Under the pieces are notes generated by a model. It was given only the letters and a program-made list of their open reading frames with translations, did no database searches and was not told the DNA's origin. From NCBI GenBank assembly GCA_033762735.1, contig JANRLJ010000221.1, forward strand, positions 1-64,000: 64,000 nucleotides of DNA, written 5' to 3'. Positions 32,546-42,201 of the stretch are shown here, in pieces (positions within the stretch are counted from its first letter, which is position 1; the number at the start of each line of letters is the position of its first letter). This stretch comes from JANRLJ01 sp033762735 (GTDB lineage: Bacteria; Chloroflexota; Anaerolineae; Aggregatilineales; Phototrophicaceae). The position numbers were made by a program, and so were the translations under genes.

Positions 32546-34054
32546 TTACTGACCTGTGCTCTCGCGCCGTTCCGCGTTCCAGGCAATAATCGCGTCGAAC
32601 ACCGGGCGGCGAGAATAATTCAACCCGATGATGGAATAGGGCGTGTTATCGTTGCTGGTGTCGAAGTTCGTCTGTGGCCCATAGTTCAGATTCCAGATGA
32701 AGGCCAGCCACACGATGTCCCATTCTTCCATGTTGTTCAGCGCTTCAATCGTCCACTCGGCCTGTTCTTCCAGGGTGTTATCCAGCGCGAACTCGAAGTT
32801 CTGCGGATAGCCCTCGCCCAGCCCTTCCATCGTCGCCCAGCCGAACTCGGTCACGCACAGGCGCATGTCGGGGTCAACCTGCCGCGCGATGTTGGCGTAG
32901 GTTTGCAGTGTGCTGCGGAAGCTCCAGCTGTGGTGGGCGTTATCGAACGGTCCGCGGAACTGCGCGGTCGAGTCTTCCGGCACGTTGTCCCACGTCACAC
33001 TGGGGCTGATGTTGTAGCCATTGTGGTGCGCCCCTACACAGTCGGCATAGTCCAGCATCCCGGCATTCACCAGGGCTTCCAGGAAGACGAAATCGTCAAT
33101 CGCGCGGTCAATGCCACCTTGATTCAGCCCGCCCGTCGGGGAGAGTGCCCCCGTGACGATAATAATGCCGGGGTCAACTGCCCTGACCGCTTCATAGGTC
33201 ACGAGCAGCAGTTCGACGTAATTGGCCGGGCTAAGCCCTTCCACCGACAGCCACTCACGGTCGATGTTCATCTCGTTCCAGACTTCAATGGCGTGAATCT
33301 TGCCGGGGAATTCTTCCAGCAGCGAGACAACGAAATCGGCATAATCCTGTGGATTGGCGGGTGGCCCTTCGGACTCTACGCTGACGCCCGGCTCACGCGC
33401 CCAGTCCGGCGCGGTGACGACCGAGAGCAGCACCTTCAAACCCTTCGCAGCATCCGCATCCAGCGTCATCGCCAGCCGCCCGAATTCACCTTCGTTGATC
33501 TCGCCCTGCACCGGTTCAATCGCTTCCCAGCGCACCTGATGCTTCACCCAGCCCAGGCCGAGATTCGCCACATCGTTCGCCCACAGTTCGGCCTCAGCAG
33601 GGGCATAGGCCAGCTGCGCCTGGATGCCGACCTGATAATCAGTGTCTTCGACGGGCAGCGCGGTGGCTGTCGGCTCGACGGTCGGTTCTTCAACCGCCTG
33701 TGCGACAGCCGCCTCAGCATCACTGTCCTCAGCGGCGGCTTCCTCGCCTTCACCGTCGGCTGCATCGGCAGGTGCCGCTGCGTCTTCCTCTGCCGCTTCT
33801 TCGGTCGGCATCGGTTCAGTGGTGGGCGGGCGAGTCGGCTGCACCGCCGTCGGCACACTGGTCGCCAGCGCCACCGCCCTTGTGGGAGGCAGCGTGGCGA
33901 TAATGGCGACCGCGCCTCGTGATGGCTCCCCACCGCCTGCGTTGTAGGTCAGGTAAATGCCAAAAAATGTGGCCGCGCCGATGACGAACGTAATCAGCGT
34001 CCACATCACTGCGAAGCCGCGTACCTGTCGATTAACGGTTGCTCGTGTTGCCAT
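32546..34054 (-). CDS. Membrane-anchored GH-like protein with acidic linker
   Basis: 502 residues: one N-terminal TM (about 13-37) placing the bulk outside; a Thr/Pro then Ala/Glu/Asp-rich linker (about 55-140); then the glycosidase-like barrel with LGWVKHQVRWEAIEPVQGE, IEVWNEMNIDREW near 257-269 and CVTEFGWATMEG near 400-411. Both putative catalytic Glu residues are kept. It is in a run of four paralogous minus-strand genes. Confidence 0.85.
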   Translation of the reverse strand: MATRATVNRQVRGFAVMWTLITFVIGAATFFGIYLTYNAGGGEPSRGAVAIIATLPPTRAVALATSVPTAVQPTRPPTTEPMPTEEAAEEDAAAPADAADGEGEEAAAEDSDAEAAVAQAVEEPTVEPTATALPVEDTDYQVGIQAQLAYAPAEAELWANDVANLGLGWVKHQVRWEAIEPVQGEINEGEFGRLAMTLDADAAKGLKVLLSVVTAPDWAREPGVSVESEGPPANPQDYADFVVSLLEEFPGKIHAIEVWNEMNIDREWLSVEGLSPANYVELLLVTYEAVRAVDPGIIIVTGALSPTGGLNQGGIDRAIDDFVFLEALVNAGMLDYADCVGAHHNGYNISPSVTWDNVPEDSTAQFRGPFDNAHHSWSFRSTLQTYANIARQVDPDMRLCVTEFGWATMEGLGEGYPQNFEFALDNTLEEQAEWTIEALNNMEEWDIVWLAFIWNLNYGPQTNFDTSNDNTPYSIIGLNYSRRPVFDAIIAWNAERRESTGQ

Positions 34055-34225
34055 AAATACTCCAATCTCCTGTCCATATTCTCAGCCTTCATAAACGCGG
34101 CAACGAAGGTTGGTAAACCCTTCGGATTTTGTTACACAGGCTGTGCTAAAAAGAGGGCGAAGGTATTCACCCGCCCTGTTAGACACACTTAAGCTGAGAA
34201 TGGTTCCGGTTGCATGAGCGTTTCC

Positions 34226-34253
34226 GTAAGGGCGAGGCGTGCCTCGCCCCTAC
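34226..34253. repeat. REP-like palindrome, solo copy
   Basis: GTAAGGGCGAGGC followed by GCCTCGCCCCTAC, 28 bp, just after the 3' end of the 999-residue gene. Confidence 0.85.
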
Positions 34254-34286
34254 AACTTTGATCGATACTACAAACGGATAGGGTCG

Positions 34287-37286
34287 TTAACGCGCCCCGC
34301 GCAAGGCCTGGCAGGCCGGGCAGCTTCCGTCAGGCCGGATAATGGCGAAACCCGCCATCGGATCGTCCCCGTAATTGGTAAAGTCCACGTTCCAGACGAT
34401 CATCAGCCGAACGCCGTTCTGCGATGAAACAGACGCGGCCTCTGCCAACCATGCCGCCTGCTGCGCGACCGTCACATTCTGCGCCCATGCAAAGAACGAC
34501 GGCAGCGGGCCAAAGCCTTCGGAGGTCAGGTAGCCCAGTTCGGTGAAGCACAGCGGCTTCTGCCCGCCCGTGATGGCGCGATAAGTCTGAATCATGCTCG
34601 GCAGATAGCGCGTGTAGTAATTGTCGCGCGGGTCGCCACTGGTGGCGCGGGCGCTGACGATGCCTTCGTTGTAGTGCGCGCCGACGCAGTCCAGATAGCT
34701 CATTGCACCTGCTTCGACCATCTGCCGCAGGAAGTTGTCATCATTCACCACGCGACCGGGGAAGGCGGCTTCGGCACCAGTAGGGGCAGGGGCACCGCTG
34801 ATGACGATCACGTTGGGGTTGGCGGCCTTGATTGCGTTATAGCCTTCCCGCAGCAGAGCGGTATAGTTCGCGCCGCTGATCTGCCCTTCCGGCCATTCAC
34901 GCGACAGGTTCGGCTCGTTCCAGATTTCAATCGCGTCCGGGCCAGCCGCCGCAATCTGCCCAAGCGTCTGCGCGAAGCCGGAGATATAGCCGCCACCGCC
35001 TGCGGCCAGTTCACCCGGTGCACCAACCACACCCAGCAGCACCTTGAAGCCAGCCCCGCGTGCGGAAGCAATGTAGGCCTGTGCCTGCCCCACACCACCG
35101 CCACCGGGGCCAGCGCGTACCTGGAACTTCACCCAGGTCATGCCTGCGCTCTGCATGGCGGGAATAGAGCGCCCGTCCAGGCTGGCGACGTGACCGCCAT
35201 ACTCAAACCCGGCAGCGATGCTGCCTGCTCCCGGCGCGACTGGCGCGGGGCCACCTGGCGCGGCAGGAACACCCTGCGGGTTGGTATTGCTGGCGACACG
35301 CGGCGCGGTCGGCACAATCGGCGCTAACGTCGGGGTTGGGGTCGGGGTGGGTGTCGGCGTGGCCGTCGGTTGCGGCGTGGGGGTGGGTGTCGGTGCGAAC
35401 AACGCGATGGCATCGCCGGAACGAGCACTGGAAGCGCTGCCGCCGACCACTTCCACGTTTACCGCGTAGTTACCATCCGGCGCATCCAGCGTGACCACGA
35501 GGTCTTCGTTCAGGCTGGTGGTAAATTCCGTCACCGTGCCGTCAACGCCTTCGATGCGCCACGCCAGCGCCAGTTCGGTGGTCTGCTGTTCAATCGGCAC
35601 CTGAAGCTTATAGTCCAGCACCGCAGCGAGAACACCTTCCGCCAGCCCATCCGCCAGCAGATCATCAAAGGCCACGCCCGCCGTCACAAACGGGGTCAGC
35701 CGATCCATGCGGAAGCGCAGCGCTTCGGCGGTCGTCAGCCACATGCGAGAGGCAAGGTCGCCTTCTTCCTGCTCATAATCGACAAAAGGCGCGTTGATGG
35801 TGGTTTCGACACCAGGAATGGCGTTGAATTCCCCGTCGAGGCTGATGCGAATCTCGCTGCCCGGTTCGACGGTATCGGCTTCGGTCGTCTCCGCGTCAAT
35901 CTCCACATCGCCCAGCGCAGAAAGTGCTTCGTCGTAGCCGATGGTGTTAAAGGCATTCGCCGCCTGCCGGACTGACAGCGCAGACAAGCCGCCTAAAATC
36001 TTATAACGGCTGACCTCGCCCACTGCCCAGCGCAGCATCGCCTCTACGAGACGGTCGCCGCCGGGCGCGAAGGCCATCGGGTCGAGCGTAAAATCAATCT
36101 TTACATAATCAGCAGCGCTGCCAATCTCACGCCAGTTATACGCACCTGTCTCCCAAACACCGTCTGCGTTTTCGGCCTGCGGCAGCACTACACCCAGTTT
36201 GAGGCCGGGACTGACCGACTCAAGGTTGGCGTTCAGTTCGCGGATAAAGGCGGTAAAGGCCTGTTCGCTTTCGGCGGGCAGATCGCGATAATCGATGAAC
36301 ACACCGTCATACTGCCCGGCGTTGACAAACGTCGCGATTTCGAGCGCGTGGGCACTGCGCACGGCCTGATTGCCCAGCAGCGCGGCGACCGTGTCGGGAT
36401 CGGTGGCGCGTGGATCGCTGAAATTACGAATCACCGGCATGACCGCATACCCGGCGGCAGTGTCAAATCCAGGCGCGAGGTTGCCGACGAGTGTGCTGGT
36501 GGGATTGGGCAGCGCAGGCTGCATCCCGACGGGCGAGACAATCGTCGCCAGTTCAGCCACTTCCGGCGCAAGCGTCTGCGCGAAGTCAAGCGTGGTCTGC
36601 ACGGTCGGGTCGAGCGGGGAAGCCTGGAACAGCGCCACGCCGGACGGAATATCCTCCACCCGCGCCAAGAGCGTATTGTTGGTTGTAGGCTGCGCGGGGA
36701 TGAACGTCCAGCTTCCAGTCGTCTGGTTCCAGCCGTACATATCCAGCAGATCACGATTCGCGCCGGAGGGGATGTTCAGTTCAAGGATCAGTTCTTCAGG
36801 AGCTGTGCCCGTCGTGGTGATGCTGTAGACGCTGCTCTGAAGCGCCAGATAGGGCGGCGTGGCGGAACGGGCGGAAACCGTCCAATCGACGGCACCCGCA
36901 CTTCCCGCGGTGAAGTCCTGCAGGGTGGTCTGGTCGAGCAGAACGCCAAACTCCGTCCCCGGATTTTCCGGCGGGACGATCACCTTCAGCCGCGCATCCT
37001 GTGATTGTGTCCCGTTGGTCTGGGCATTGAGCATGGCATAGGGGGTGGGGAAAAGCTGTTCGCCCAGGCTGAAAGGCGGCAGGAACAGCGCCGCGACGAC
37101 CAGCCCCAGCACCAGAAAGGCCGTCATCAGGCCGACCAGCCAGCAGCCGATTCCGCTGCCCCGGCGCGGGGGGCGCTGGCTGCGGGACTGCATTTCACCC
37201 GGATAACTGTAATAGGGTTCGGGCGTGGGTTGAACGGGCTTAAACGGTTGGGTATCTTCTTTGATTGGTGAATCTGCCATCGACAA
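34287..37286 (-). CDS. Large anchored two-domain glycosidase-like protein
   Basis: 999 residues. A Pro-rich cytoplasmic N-terminus (YSYPGEMQSR...) precedes one TM (about 47-70). The extracellular part has a middle domain resembling GH18/spore-germination-type barrels (NAGQYDGVFIDYRDLPAESE, then SPGLKLGVVLPQ). A Pro-Thr repeat linker near 630-660 leads to the clan-A GH-like domain with EIWNEPNLSREWPEG near 788 and CFTELGYLTSEGFG near 917. The end carries SCPACQALRGAR. The chaperone-like double barrel suggests binding or cleavage of a wall or surface polymer (inference). Confidence 0.84.
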   Translation of the reverse strand: MSMADSPIKEDTQPFKPVQPTPEPYYSYPGEMQSRSQRPPRRGSGIGCWLVGLMTAFLVLGLVVAALFLPPFSLGEQLFPTPYAMLNAQTNGTQSQDARLKVIVPPENPGTEFGVLLDQTTLQDFTAGSAGAVDWTVSARSATPPYLALQSSVYSITTTGTAPEELILELNIPSGANRDLLDMYGWNQTTGSWTFIPAQPTTNNTLLARVEDIPSGVALFQASPLDPTVQTTLDFAQTLAPEVAELATIVSPVGMQPALPNPTSTLVGNLAPGFDTAAGYAVMPVIRNFSDPRATDPDTVAALLGNQAVRSAHALEIATFVNAGQYDGVFIDYRDLPAESEQAFTAFIRELNANLESVSPGLKLGVVLPQAENADGVWETGAYNWREIGSAADYVKIDFTLDPMAFAPGGDRLVEAMLRWAVGEVSRYKILGGLSALSVRQAANAFNTIGYDEALSALGDVEIDAETTEADTVEPGSEIRISLDGEFNAIPGVETTINAPFVDYEQEEGDLASRMWLTTAEALRFRMDRLTPFVTAGVAFDDLLADGLAEGVLAAVLDYKLQVPIEQQTTELALAWRIEGVDGTVTEFTTSLNEDLVVTLDAPDGNYAVNVEVVGGSASSARSGDAIALFAPTPTPTPQPTATPTPTPTPTPTLAPIVPTAPRVASNTNPQGVPAAPGGPAPVAPGAGSIAAGFEYGGHVASLDGRSIPAMQSAGMTWVKFQVRAGPGGGGVGQAQAYIASARGAGFKVLLGVVGAPGELAAGGGGYISGFAQTLGQIAAAGPDAIEIWNEPNLSREWPEGQISGANYTALLREGYNAIKAANPNVIVISGAPAPTGAEAAFPGRVVNDDNFLRQMVEAGAMSYLDCVGAHYNEGIVSARATSGDPRDNYYTRYLPSMIQTYRAITGGQKPLCFTELGYLTSEGFGPLPSFFAWAQNVTVAQQAAWLAEAASVSSQNGVRLMIVWNVDFTNYGDDPMAGFAIIRPDGSCPACQALRGAR
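35325..35400. repeat. Simple GTCGGTGTGG-type repeat encoding Pro-Thr linker
   Basis: Low-complexity stretch of GGTGTCGGXGTGGG units, encoding PTPTPTPQPTATPTPTP in the 999-residue protein. It is prone to length change. Confidence 0.7.
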
Positions 37287-37472
37287 TCCTCATGAGCCAT
37301 CTGCTCCCCTGGGTTGGATGCTGGTCGCGACCGGGAGCAATATGCTTTTTTGCGAACAACGCCGAAGTATAAACGCTTTATCAGAATTGGTGTATGGGAA
37401 ATCGCCAGACACCAGCGTCACGGTACTTCTGTCGGGGGCGCGGTCGGGCGAACCCTGCCCCTGGAAACAGCA

Positions 37473-37495
37473 GGGGCGAACCAACGGCTCGCCCC
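37473..37495. repeat. Diverged REP-like palindrome
   Basis: GGGGCGA...TCGCCCC with a 9-nt loop, between the two GH-like genes. Confidence 0.5.
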
Positions 37496-37519
37496 CTTGA
37501 AGATACAGATGCAGAAATT

Positions 37520-39190
37520 CTACCGACCGAGCGCGTCACACGCCGGGCAGCTTCCATCCGAGCGGATGATGGCATAGCCCGCCATCGGGTCTTCGCCGAA
37601 GTTGCTGTAGTTGATGTTCCACACGATCACCAGGCGGACGCGCCCGCTGCTGCGCGAGAAATCCACCGCGCCGTCCAGCCACGCCGCCTGCTGCGCGATG
37701 GTGGTGTTCTGTCCCCACGCGAACAGGCTGGAAAGCTGTCCATAGCCTTCAGGTGTCAGATAACCAAGTTCGGTGAAGCAGACAGGTTTGCCCAGTGTAC
37801 CGGCATACAGGTTAATCATGCTGGGGAGGTAGCGTGTGTAATAATCGCCGCGCGGGTCGCCGCTGGAAGCGGTCGGTGGCACGATGCCTTCGTTGTAGTG
37901 CGCACCGACACAGTCCATGTAACGCGCCGCACCAGCAGCCGCCATCGCCGCCAGGAAGCGGTCGTCGTTCATCACGCGGCCAGGGAACGCCCCTTCTGCC
38001 CCGGTAGGCGCGGGCGCACCGCTGATGACGATGGTATTGGGGTTGGCGCCCTTAATAGCTTCATAGGAGAGACGCAGCAGTTCGGTATAGCGCACCGGAT
38101 CAATCGGCGCGGCCCATTCGCGGTCGATATTCGGTTCGTTCCAGATTTCGATAGCATCCGCGCCAGCAGCCGCCAGACCTGCGACCGCCGAAGCATAGGT
38201 TTGCAGATACCCATCGCTGTTGACCTGATTCCGATCTCCAACCACACCCAGCAGAATGCGGAAGCCCGCCGCGTGTGCCGCCGCGATTTCGCCGCCACCA
38301 CCGCCGAGACGCACCTGCTTCTTCACCCACGTCATCCCCGCGCGACGCATCGCGTCAATGGCCGCGCCATCGAGCGAAGCGACATGTCCGCCATATTCAA
38401 AGCCGGATACCGGGGCGAGATTCGCCACAGGTGCGGCTGGCGCAGCGGGGGCTGCCGGAGCGGGCGCGGCTGCCTGCTGCTGACCGCTGCCGGGGGCAGA
38501 CAGGCGGAACGGCGTGTTCTGATCGACAATCGGCAGGCGGCTGACCTGTGCGGCGCTGACGTTCAAGAACTGCACCGACACCCAACCAACCGTCCCGCGC
38601 GAATCAATGCCGCGCACCCAGGTGTTGTCCCCGTTGCGCCCGTCGATGTTGAAGGGCGTGTTAGCATTCAGCCCACCCGCACGGCGGAAGCTCGTGCCCG
38701 GCCCAAAGCGGATGTTGACGTTACCCGTCGCGGTCGCCAGCAGGCCACTGCCACCGCTGGTGGCCGCTGCCTGGGGTGCAGGTGTCGGTGCACTTTCGCT
38801 GTTACCACCGGTTGAACCTTCGCTGGAAGCCTGCTGCGGGCGGCTGCCGCTGGGAGGGGAAACCGTTACGGGCGCGTTCTCATCAAGAATGGGCAGCGGA
38901 TTCAACTGCGCCAGGGTGACATCCACCAGCCCGGAAGACACCCACCCCACCTGCCGCTCTGCTGTGATGCCCCGCACCCAATTACCATTCTGGTTGCGGC
39001 CATCCAGGCGAATCACCGTCCCAGGCAGCAGCGTCGTGACGAGATCAAAATCGGTGCCGGGGCCGCTGCGCATATTGGCGCGGTCGGTCGTCACGGTATC
39101 CAGGCTGTTGGACTGTGCGCTTACAATCGAAAAGCCGCCGAGCGCCAGCACTGCCAAGAGCAGCACGGCCAGAATGCGTCCTTGCTTCAT
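37520..39190 (-). CDS. Secreted protein with two SH3b domains and GH-like domain
   Basis: 556 residues: signal peptide 1-26 (ends VSAQ), SH3b-1 about 30-95 (NMRSGPGTDFDLVTTL, VGWVSSG), Ser/Pro/Gln linker, SH3b-2 about 150-215 (NIRFGPGTSFRRAGG), a second linker, then the clan-A GH-like domain with EIWNEPNIDREW near 347 and CFTELGYLTPEGYG near 473. It ends SCPACDALGR. SH3b domains normally bind peptidoglycan. It is the first gene of the minus-strand GH-like run and most similar to the gene at 11145. Confidence 0.88.
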   Translation of the reverse strand: MKQGRILAVLLLAVLALGGFSIVSAQSNSLDTVTTDRANMRSGPGTDFDLVTTLLPGTVIRLDGRNQNGNWVRGITAERQVGWVSSGLVDVTLAQLNPLPILDENAPVTVSPPSGSRPQQASSEGSTGGNSESAPTPAPQAAATSGGSGLLATATGNVNIRFGPGTSFRRAGGLNANTPFNIDGRNGDNTWVRGIDSRGTVGWVSVQFLNVSAAQVSRLPIVDQNTPFRLSAPGSGQQQAAAPAPAAPAAPAAPVANLAPVSGFEYGGHVASLDGAAIDAMRRAGMTWVKKQVRLGGGGGEIAAAHAAGFRILLGVVGDRNQVNSDGYLQTYASAVAGLAAAGADAIEIWNEPNIDREWAAPIDPVRYTELLRLSYEAIKGANPNTIVISGAPAPTGAEGAFPGRVMNDDRFLAAMAAAGAARYMDCVGAHYNEGIVPPTASSGDPRGDYYTRYLPSMINLYAGTLGKPVCFTELGYLTPEGYGQLSSLFAWGQNTTIAQQAAWLDGAVDFSRSSGRVRLVIVWNINYSNFGEDPMAGYAIIRSDGSCPACDALGR

Positions 39191-39317
39191 TCGATTCGTT
39201 TCTCCTGAGTCAACTTCATTTTTTCCAAAGTGATGAGCGCATCTGGATTCTCATCCATCGCTCACAAATCTTCTGGGAGGAATTTTAGCCCAGGCATTTG
39301 CATTCTGGCAACCGTGC

Positions 39318-40400
39318 TTAAATCCCTGCCGCGATTTCAAATAGTGCGGCCACGTGCGTAATATCCAGCGCGGAACTGCCGTAGAGGATGACGACGGTCA
39401 CGTCCAGATCAGGCGCATAGAAAGCGGCACTGCTGAAGCCAAAGACCGCACCGGTATGGCCGTAGACTGTACCATAATCGGTCTCGATCACTTCCAGACC
39501 CATCCCATACTCGCTGCCCGCTTCGTCGGTGCTCATCAACTCAAGCGACTCATCGCTGAGCAGGGCTTCTTCAACAAGCAACCCCTGATAGAAGCGGGTC
39601 AGATCGGCAGTGGTGGAGATGAGCGCCCCGTCGCCCAAGCCTGCCCCATCGTTATAGCCGCCCACATCGTCCAGCGTTCCGTCGCCGTCGATGTCTTCAT
39701 AACCGTGAATGAATTCACCTGGCAGCGTTTCGGAAATCTGCGTATAGGTGTTTTCCAGCCCCAGCGGATCGAGAATGCCCTCGCGCACGACTTGATGCAA
39801 AGGCTGTTCGGTGGCGGCTTCGATCACCAGTTGCAGAAGAATGTAATTGGTGTTGCTGTATTCATAGCCCTCACCCGGCGCGAACGATGCTTCCAGATCA
39901 CGCGCATAGTCCAGCACTTCCGGCGCCGTCCATTCGTAAGTAGGGTCTTCCAGAATCACCTCAAAAAAGGTTTCATTCAGATATTCAGCGATTCCCGACG
40001 TCATTGTGACCAGTTGGCCGACAGTGGCGCTCTCGGCATTCTCGATGCCAGCGATCAGGTCTTCATCAAGCCAGTCTGTCAGAGCGTCATCCAGCGACAC
40101 GACTTCCTCATCTGCCAGTTGCAGCAGCGCCACCGCAACGAAGCTTTTGGAGATACTCCCAATGCGGAAGCGGTCATCGGGTGAAGCAGGTGTGCCGTTT
40201 TCGATATCTGCCAGACCGCCCGCTGCTGCCCAGGTTTCATCGCCTTTGGTGATTCGAACGGCAACGGCTGGGCCGTCGGCTGGCGCGATGTCTTCGAGCA
40301 GCGCTTCAAGCGCACCATCGACATCATCCTGTGGAGATACAGCAACAGGGGTAAGGGTGAACAGCAGCAGAACCAGCAACACACGCAGCATTGTCTTCAT
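39318..40400 (-). CDS. Serine beta-lactamase-family hydrolase
   Basis: A 360-residue exported protein (signal peptide 1-22). The class-C beta-lactamase/DD-peptidase fold is shown by S82-I-S-K85 (SxxK, in FRIGSISKSF), YSNTNY near 190 as the Y-x-N motif, and HTGAVFGFSS near 325 as the HxG motif. Members are esterases, peptidases or D-amino-acid amidases; the substrate is unknown. Stand-alone gene. Confidence 0.92.
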   Translation of the reverse strand: MKTMLRVLLVLLLFTLTPVAVSPQDDVDGALEALLEDIAPADGPAVAVRITKGDETWAAAGGLADIENGTPASPDDRFRIGSISKSFVAVALLQLADEEVVSLDDALTDWLDEDLIAGIENAESATVGQLVTMTSGIAEYLNETFFEVILEDPTYEWTAPEVLDYARDLEASFAPGEGYEYSNTNYILLQLVIEAATEQPLHQVVREGILDPLGLENTYTQISETLPGEFIHGYEDIDGDGTLDDVGGYNDGAGLGDGALISTTADLTRFYQGLLVEEALLSDESLELMSTDEAGSEYGMGLEVIETDYGTVYGHTGAVFGFSSAAFYAPDLDVTVVILYGSSALDITHVAALFEIAAGI

Positions 40401-40530
40401 AATGAGTTTGTCCTTTTGGGTGAGAGTATCACTCTCTACTTTACACGCGATTTAGTCGAGCGTGTCTGGCGAAAACACATCCTTCAATTCGGAGTTTTCA
40501 CCGCTTTCTCATCCCTCAAAACTGATGCGT

Positions 40531-40539
40531 TGCTATAAT
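40531..40539 (+). promoter_or_regulatory. Extended -10 promoter
   Basis: TGCTATAAT (TGn plus perfect TATAAT), 40 nt before the next plus-strand gene. No clear -35 box, as expected for an extended -10. Confidence 0.6.
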
Positions 40540-40578
40540 TTACCCATGAGTAGATTATTTTACGAAGGAGTGTGACCA

Positions 40579-40968
40579 ATGGCGATTTTTCCCAGCGTGA
40601 AGGGGAACAATCTCGAAGGAAAAACGTTCCGTATTCCTGCTGATCTGGCAGGCGAGTACAACCTGGTTCTGATGCCCTTTGAGCAGTACCAGCAGTACGA
40701 GGTGGACACCTGGCTGCCGCTGGCGCAGGCACTCCAGAGCAAATATGCTGACGTGCGCTATTATGAACTGCCCACGCTGCCGCCCTATGCCTTCTGGCAG
40801 CGCATGATGATCGACGGCGGGATGCGCATGGGGATTCCCAACCGCGCCACCCGCGAAATCACCATTACGCTCTATCTCGATCTGCCGCCATTTCTGCAGG
40901 CGTTGAATATCCCGGATCCGTCAAAGACGCAGATTATGCTGGTGCGGCGCGATGGCGAAGTGCTGTAG
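40579..40968 (+). CDS. Thioredoxin-fold protein without CxxC
   Basis: A 129-residue soluble protein. GKTFRIPADLAGEYNLVLMPFEQYQQYEVDTWLP, then ITITLYLDLPPFLQALNIPD and IMLVRRDGEVL, follow the strand order of ATP10/thioredoxin-like proteins, but there is no CxxC and no cysteine at all. A redox role is thus unlikely. ATG follows GAAGGAGTG. Monocistronic. Confidence 0.7.
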   Translation: MAIFPSVKGNNLEGKTFRIPADLAGEYNLVLMPFEQYQQYEVDTWLPLAQALQSKYADVRYYELPTLPPYAFWQRMMIDGGMRMGIPNRATREITITLYLDLPPFLQALNIPDPSKTQIMLVRRDGEVL

Positions 40969-41207
40969 CGCACTTCGGGGGCTTTTGGCTCAGCGCAGGC
41001 AGATGAACTCACCCGCCTGCTGAAGACGCTGCACAACGAAATCATCATCGTATAAATGCAGTAAAGCAGGCAATGCGCGATGAGGGTTTGAATGTGGATC
41101 AACCATGAGTAGACGATTGATGTACCAACCGTAGCTCCTGTGTTCCACCCGTGTTAGAGTCGGCGGCATAAAGGACGATCCACGACCACACATGAGGCAG
41201 GAACACA

Positions 41208-42008
41208 ATGGGCTTACTGGATGGCAAAATCGCGCTGGTGTTCGGCGTCGCCAACAAGAACTCGATTGCGTGGGGCATCACCCGGCAGTTTCATCAGCAG
41301 GGCGCGACCCTCGGCCTGAGCTACGCGGGCGAAGTGCTGGAAAAGCGCGTGTTCCCGCTGGCGCAGGAGATCGGCTGCGATTTCGTCGAGCCATGCGACG
41401 TGACTAGCGACGAGCAGCTTGACGCACTTTTTGAAAAAGCGCAGGCGCGTTTTGGCCGAATTGATGTGCTGGTGCATTCGCTGGCCTTCGCCGAACGCGA
41501 GGATATGGGTGGGCGCTTCGTGGATATTTCCCGCGCTGGGTTCGCCAAAGCGCTGGATATTTCGGCCTACAGCCTGATCGCGCTGGCAAAACGCGCCGAA
41601 CCGCTGATGACCGAAGGTGGCAGCATCATGTCGCTGACCTATTACGCGGCGGAAAAGGTCATGCCCAAGTACAACACAATGGCGGTGGCGAAGGCGGCTT
41701 TAGAGTCGATCACGCGCTATCTGGCTGTTGACCTGGGCGACAAGGGGATTCGAGTGAATGCGATCAGCGCCGGGCCGATCAAAACACTGGCAGCGGCAGG
41801 GGTGCCGGGACTGCGCACTTTTATCAGATATGCAGAAAAAGCCTCACCGCTCCAGCGCAGCGTAACGCAGGATGACGTTGGCAAAACTGCCCTGTGGCTG
41901 GCATCTGACCTCAGCACCGCCGTGACAGGTGAAGTCATTCACGTTGACGCAGGCTATAATATTCTCGGCCTGACGGTGGGCAAGGATGAACTCATCGATA
42001 TGAGTTGA
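41208..42008 (+). CDS. fabI: Enoyl-[acyl-carrier-protein] reductase (FabI)
   Basis: NAD(P)H-dependent enoyl-ACP reductase of fatty-acid synthesis, 266 residues. NKNSIAWGITRQF near 16-28 is the FabI nucleotide-binding variant; VHSLAFAERE near 93-102; YYAAEKVMPKYNTMAVAKAALES with the Y-x6-K pair near 145-167; NAISAGPIKTLAAAG. All FabI hallmarks are present. The frame ends 5' to MITE copy B. Confidence 0.96.
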   Translation: MGLLDGKIALVFGVANKNSIAWGITRQFHQQGATLGLSYAGEVLEKRVFPLAQEIGCDFVEPCDVTSDEQLDALFEKAQARFGRIDVLVHSLAFAEREDMGGRFVDISRAGFAKALDISAYSLIALAKRAEPLMTEGGSIMSLTYYAAEKVMPKYNTMAVAKAALESITRYLAVDLGDKGIRVNAISAGPIKTLAAAGVPGLRTFIRYAEKASPLQRSVTQDDVGKTALWLASDLSTAVTGEVIHVDAGYNILGLTVGKDELIDMS

Positions 42009-42103
42009 GACAACATTGCGATAAACAAATTGGGCGCATGAAATAATGAGTGTGGAGTCAGATCAATATCTCATCGCTCATTGCTCATCACTTTTTTACT
42101 GTA

Positions 42104-42201
42104 CTAGTACGCCAACAAGATGAGAATGATGGGTTGCGTTGGTACGGGCGCAGCGCGCTGCGCCCCTACAGGTAGGCAGCTTTAGATGGTCAATGTACTA
42201 G
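42104..42201. mobile_element. CTAG-ended 98-bp MITE-like element, copy B
   Basis: 98 bp between CTAG (42104-42107) and CTAG (42198-42201), with REP-like palindrome core at 42142-42169. It is inverted relative to copy A and 95 of 98 bases agree. Its right-hand CTAG supplies the TAG stop codon of the minus-strand gene starting at 42869. Confidence 0.87.

Noticed and set aside
35325..35400. Repeat array that could be taken for a CRISPR
   Set aside because: It is a coding Pro-Thr linker with simple 6-12 bp units, no uniform repeats or spacers; no CRISPR array was seen in the window.
42009..42103. Possible tRNA near the MITE copy B
   Set aside because: Only repeat-like fragments (TCATCGCTCATTGCTCATC); no T-arm consensus or cloverleaf. 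No tRNA was recognised anywhere in the window.
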